A DNA stretch of 43,853 nt from Candidatus Zixiibacteriota bacterium (GTDB taxonomy: Bacteria > Zixibacteria > MSB-5A5 > GN15 > FEB-12). Positions 42,584 to 43,853 of this stretch are shown one piece after another (the stretch's first letter is position 1; each line of letters opens with the position of its first letter). Position numbers and translations under genes: made by a program. A model generated the notes under the pieces. It was not told the DNA's origin. It saw only the letters and a list, made by a program, of their open reading frames with translations, and made no database searches. Where the stretch lies: positions 1-43,853 of the forward strand of contig JAJRXM010000069.1 of assembly GCA_024276275.1 (NCBI GenBank), given 5' to 3'.

Positions 42584-42606
42584 TGGCGGAGAGGCAGGGA
42601 TTCGAA
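42584..42606 (-). other. tRNA 3'-end fragment, probable attachment (att) site of an integrated element
   Basis: On the minus strand TTCGAATCCCTGCCTCTCCG followed by CCA is the T-loop, T-stem 3' half, acceptor 3' strand, discriminator and CCA of a tRNA, most like tRNA-Ser (tRNA-Leu or tmRNA are alternatives). The sequence before TTCGAAT lacks the matching T-stem 5' half, so the gene is not complete. Such displaced 3' ends mark the far end of elements integrated into tRNA genes. The orientation implies the element lies to the right. Confidence 0.75.
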
Positions 42607-42672
42607 GTAGTATGATCTCATAAGTTTTTGTGTCACATGAAATTACACGTAAATCGTTGAATTCCATACATT

Positions 42673-42754
42673 AAGTTGCATCAAGTAGAGTCAACTTGCA
42701 TCAAGTTGAGTTAAGTAGAACCAAGTAGATTGTTAGAAAATCGTTAGAAAAAGT
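42673..42754. repeat. Six phased 10-bp repeats plus a pair of 11-bp repeats beside the att site
   Basis: AAGTTGCATC, AAGTAGAGTC, AACTTGCATC, AAGTTGAGTT, AAGTAGAACC and AAGTAGATTG run end to end (42673-42732). TTAGAAAATCG and TTAGAAAAAGT follow. The spacing of one helical turn puts all copies on one DNA face, as in arm-type integrase sites or iterons. They start 67 bases from the tRNA fragment. Confidence 0.7.
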
Positions 42755-42866
42755 GTATGTCAAGGTTCTTTCGAATTGTTAATTATTGAGTTTCTCTGTT
42801 CCTCAGATTATACAAACTATATACTTTAATGTAAATCGTTTAAACCCATTAAAAGGAATTTGATAA

Positions 42867-43040
42867 ATGACGCAAGGGAAAAAAGAAGAACAATCTGATA
42901 AACGTAAGAAGAAAAAAGAAATTACATTTACTATTAAATATGTAGACCCTCCTCCTGATTTTAACTTTGACCTTGAAGAGTGGTTAGCAGAGATGCTCGT
43001 AGATAACTACTTAAAAAACAATAAGGAAAAAGGGGACTAA
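42867..43040 (+). CDS. Small charged protein of the integrated element (57 aa)
   Basis: An AAAAGGA Shine-Dalgarno precedes the ATG at 42867. The product has a Lys-rich start (MTQGKKEEQSDKRKKKKE), then EITFTIKYVDPPPDFNFDLE and EWLAEMLVDNYLKNN. Short ORFs of this general make-up are found near recombinase genes in integrative elements, but I cannot name a family. It is the first gene inside the presumed element, next to the phased repeats, so a role in integration or excision is possible. Confidence 0.6.
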   Translation: MTQGKKEEQSDKRKKKKEITFTIKYVDPPPDFNFDLEEWLAEMLVDNYLKNNKEKGD

Positions 43041-43041
43041 T

Positions 43042-43176
43042 CTATTTCTTTTTTTCTTGAGCTTTCTTTTCTTTATCTTCTCTATCCCATTCAATTAAAA
43101 CGTCAAAAAAGCCTCTTAAGTTAACTACAATCTCTCTTGCTTCTTCTTCTGAGAGTATATATCCATAATGAATACA
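43042..43176 (-). pseudogene. Fragment of a small element-type gene without a start codon
   Basis: The frame reads IHYGYILSEEEAREIVVNL then RGFFDVLIEWDREDKEKKAQ and ends at TAG 43042-43044. A TGA lies directly before the first residue and no usable start exists, so the 5' end is lost or the reading frame is changed upstream. The sequence has the look of a real charged helical protein (ILSEEEA...FFDVLIEWDRE). It overlaps nothing and lies between the 57-aa gene and the sorted protein. Confidence 0.45.
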
Positions 43177-43195
43177 TCAATGTTTCTTTTTTAAC

Positions 43196-43660
43196 TTATT
43201 TTAATAATACCATTTTCTTTGTAGCTGTAAAAGATTCAGTTTTAATTCTATATAAATATATTCCGCTAGATACTTTAACACCTGAATTATTTATTCCATC
43301 CCAAGTTACTCTATAATTTCCAGCAGAGAATTTTTGATTTATAAGTTCTTTTACTTGCTGTCCAAGCAAATTGTAAATAAGTAAAGTTACAACAGAACGA
43401 GTAGGGAGATTAAACTCAATCGTAGTATTTGGATTAAATGGGTTCGGATAATTTTGATAAAGATGATAATCTATTGGTAAGTTTCCATTATCAAATTCAG
43501 TAATATCAGTTGGAATAGATGAGATAATTGATCTTAATAATTTTCTTGAATCGTCATAACCCATATAATAAAGGTGAAATCCGTAGGTATACACTTCATA
43601 AGGTGGGTATAAATCTGTTCCTTCAGTTATTACTTTAACTCCTACAACCATATCCTCCAT
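43196..43660 (-). CDS. Secreted protein with T9SS-type sorting tail, N-terminus missing
   Basis: The 154-aa frame ends with the full sorting domain (YQNYPNPFNPNTTIEFNLP, GQQVKELINQKFSAG, SSGIYLYRI, KKMVLLK). It has no signal peptide. Coding-like sequence continues upstream of the ATG at 43660 in the same frame (HRYKSLYPTTSD, before it YWHGGAGAIIT) to about 43735, where a different sequence begins. The gene is therefore probably truncated, perhaps by the insertion suspected at the window edge. The remaining non-sorting part is too short to assign a function. Confidence 0.75.
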   Translation of the reverse strand: MEDMVVGVKVITEGTDLYPPYEVYTYGFHLYYMGYDDSRKLLRSIISSIPTDITEFDNGNLPIDYHLYQNYPNPFNPNTTIEFNLPTRSVVTLLIYNLLGQQVKELINQKFSAGNYRVTWDGINNSGVKVSSGIYLYRIKTESFTATKKMVLLK

Positions 43661-43782
43661 ATCAGAGGTTGTAGGATATAAAGATTTGTACCTATGAGTA
43701 ATTATTGCTCCAGCCCCTCCGTGCCAATATAAGTGAGACAGAAAGTTGAAACGTGTAAGTAGGGCGGTATGGAGAATATCAG

Positions 43783-43853
43783 ATGTTATCAGAATCTGTA
43801 CATGCAGAGAAAAAGAAAGAATCAGTTCTGTTCAAAAGTGTATCAAGCTCCGC
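43783..43853 (+). CDS. Start of an unidentified ORF, possibly an IS transposase (partial)
   Basis: An ATG at 43783, preceded by GGAG with suitable spacing, opens a frame reading MLSESVHAEKKKESVLFKSV to the window end. It begins where coding of the truncated sorted protein breaks off (~43730), which suggests the left end of an inserted element near AGTGAGACAGAAAGTTG. Too little is visible to name a family. Confidence 0.3.
   Translation, partial: MLSESVHAEKKKESVLFKSVSSS

Noticed and set aside
42584-42606. Complete tRNA gene on the minus strand
   Set aside because: Sequence upstream of TTCGAAT gives no T-stem partner, anticodon arm or acceptor 5' strand, so only the 3' end is present.
42673-42754. 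Short repeats as a possible CRISPR array
   Set aside because: The 10-bp units are contiguous with no spacers and no cas genes are nearby, so this is a binding-site array, not a CRISPR.

Overview
The window looks like a chromosome segment from an uncultured FCB-group (Fibrobacteres-Chlorobi-Bacteroidetes superphylum) bacterium, most likely Zixibacteria-like. The pointers are secreted proteins with the NYPNPFNP...KKMxLLK sorting tail, dockerin-like Asp-rich repeats in secreted proteins, an Lol-type lipoprotein system (so a Gram-negative envelope), low GC, and many dispersed palindromic intergenic repeats. This placement is inferred from protein signatures; no rRNA is present.

Layout. 0-0.8 kb: the right end of an IS3-family element interrupts the second of two adjacent DUF488 genes. 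1.3-10.6 kb, minus strand: a frameshifted UvrD/PcrA helicase, ribosomal protein L27, and a lolC-lolD-mcsA-mcsB-clpC cluster, i.e. protein-arginine-phosphorylation quality control without CtsR. 10.9-13.5 kb, plus strand: a small secreted protein translationally coupled to a TPR-containing sigma54 activator. 13.5-14.1 kb: a regulatory region with a perfect 12-bp dyad, two intrinsic terminators and a consensus -24/-12 sigma54 promoter. 14.1-20.0 kb: a bacterial microcompartment (BMC) locus with a tailed BMC-H protein, a BMC-P pentamer protein, a 48-aa membrane peptide, a PduS-like flavin/Fe-S protein, a PduT-like BMC-T protein, a UPF0237 ACT protein with an encapsulation-peptide-like extension, and a frameshifted UPF0210/DUF711 ('PFL family') protein. 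No known BMC signature enzyme is present.

20.2-25.2 kb: a lipoprotein gene with an in-frame stop, adaA-adaB alkylation repair (adaB frameshifted), a TsaA/TrmO-type tRNA methyltransferase, a GAF-GAF-PP2C phosphatase, and a small beta-barrel-like protein that seems to start at ATA. 25.2-32.3 kb: two dockerin-type secreted proteins, an NAD-type isocitrate dehydrogenase, a selenocysteine-containing selenophosphate synthetase (in-frame UGA with a SECIS-like hairpin, plus an unexpected UAA), and a quinol-type nitric oxide reductase. 32.4-40.3 kb: TfoX-C protein, Fe superoxide dismutase, ArsC-like protein, SDR-DUF2867 protein, TrhO, VOC protein, a sorted secreted protein and a PiT phosphate transporter. 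40.4-42.1 kb: AT-rich orphan genes and a ~155-bp direct repeat. 42.6-43.9 kb: a 23-nt tRNA 3'-end fragment beside six phased 10-bp repeats, marking the probable edge of an integrated element, then small element-type ORFs and a truncated sorted protein next to a possible second IS.

The strongest candidate for an undescribed system is the regulator-plus-BMC unit at 10.9-20.0 kb. A cytoplasmic TPR/AAA+ activator sits directly upstream of a sigma54 promoter, whose short leader ends in a terminator before an enzyme-poor BMC operon carrying a cobalamin-reductase-like electron-transfer pair and an apparently cargo-tagged ACT protein.

Caution: five reading frames are interrupted. Three are 1-nt losses, two of them clearly in A homopolymers, and two are in-frame UAA codons. 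Some of these may be sequencing or assembly errors rather than real gene decay.
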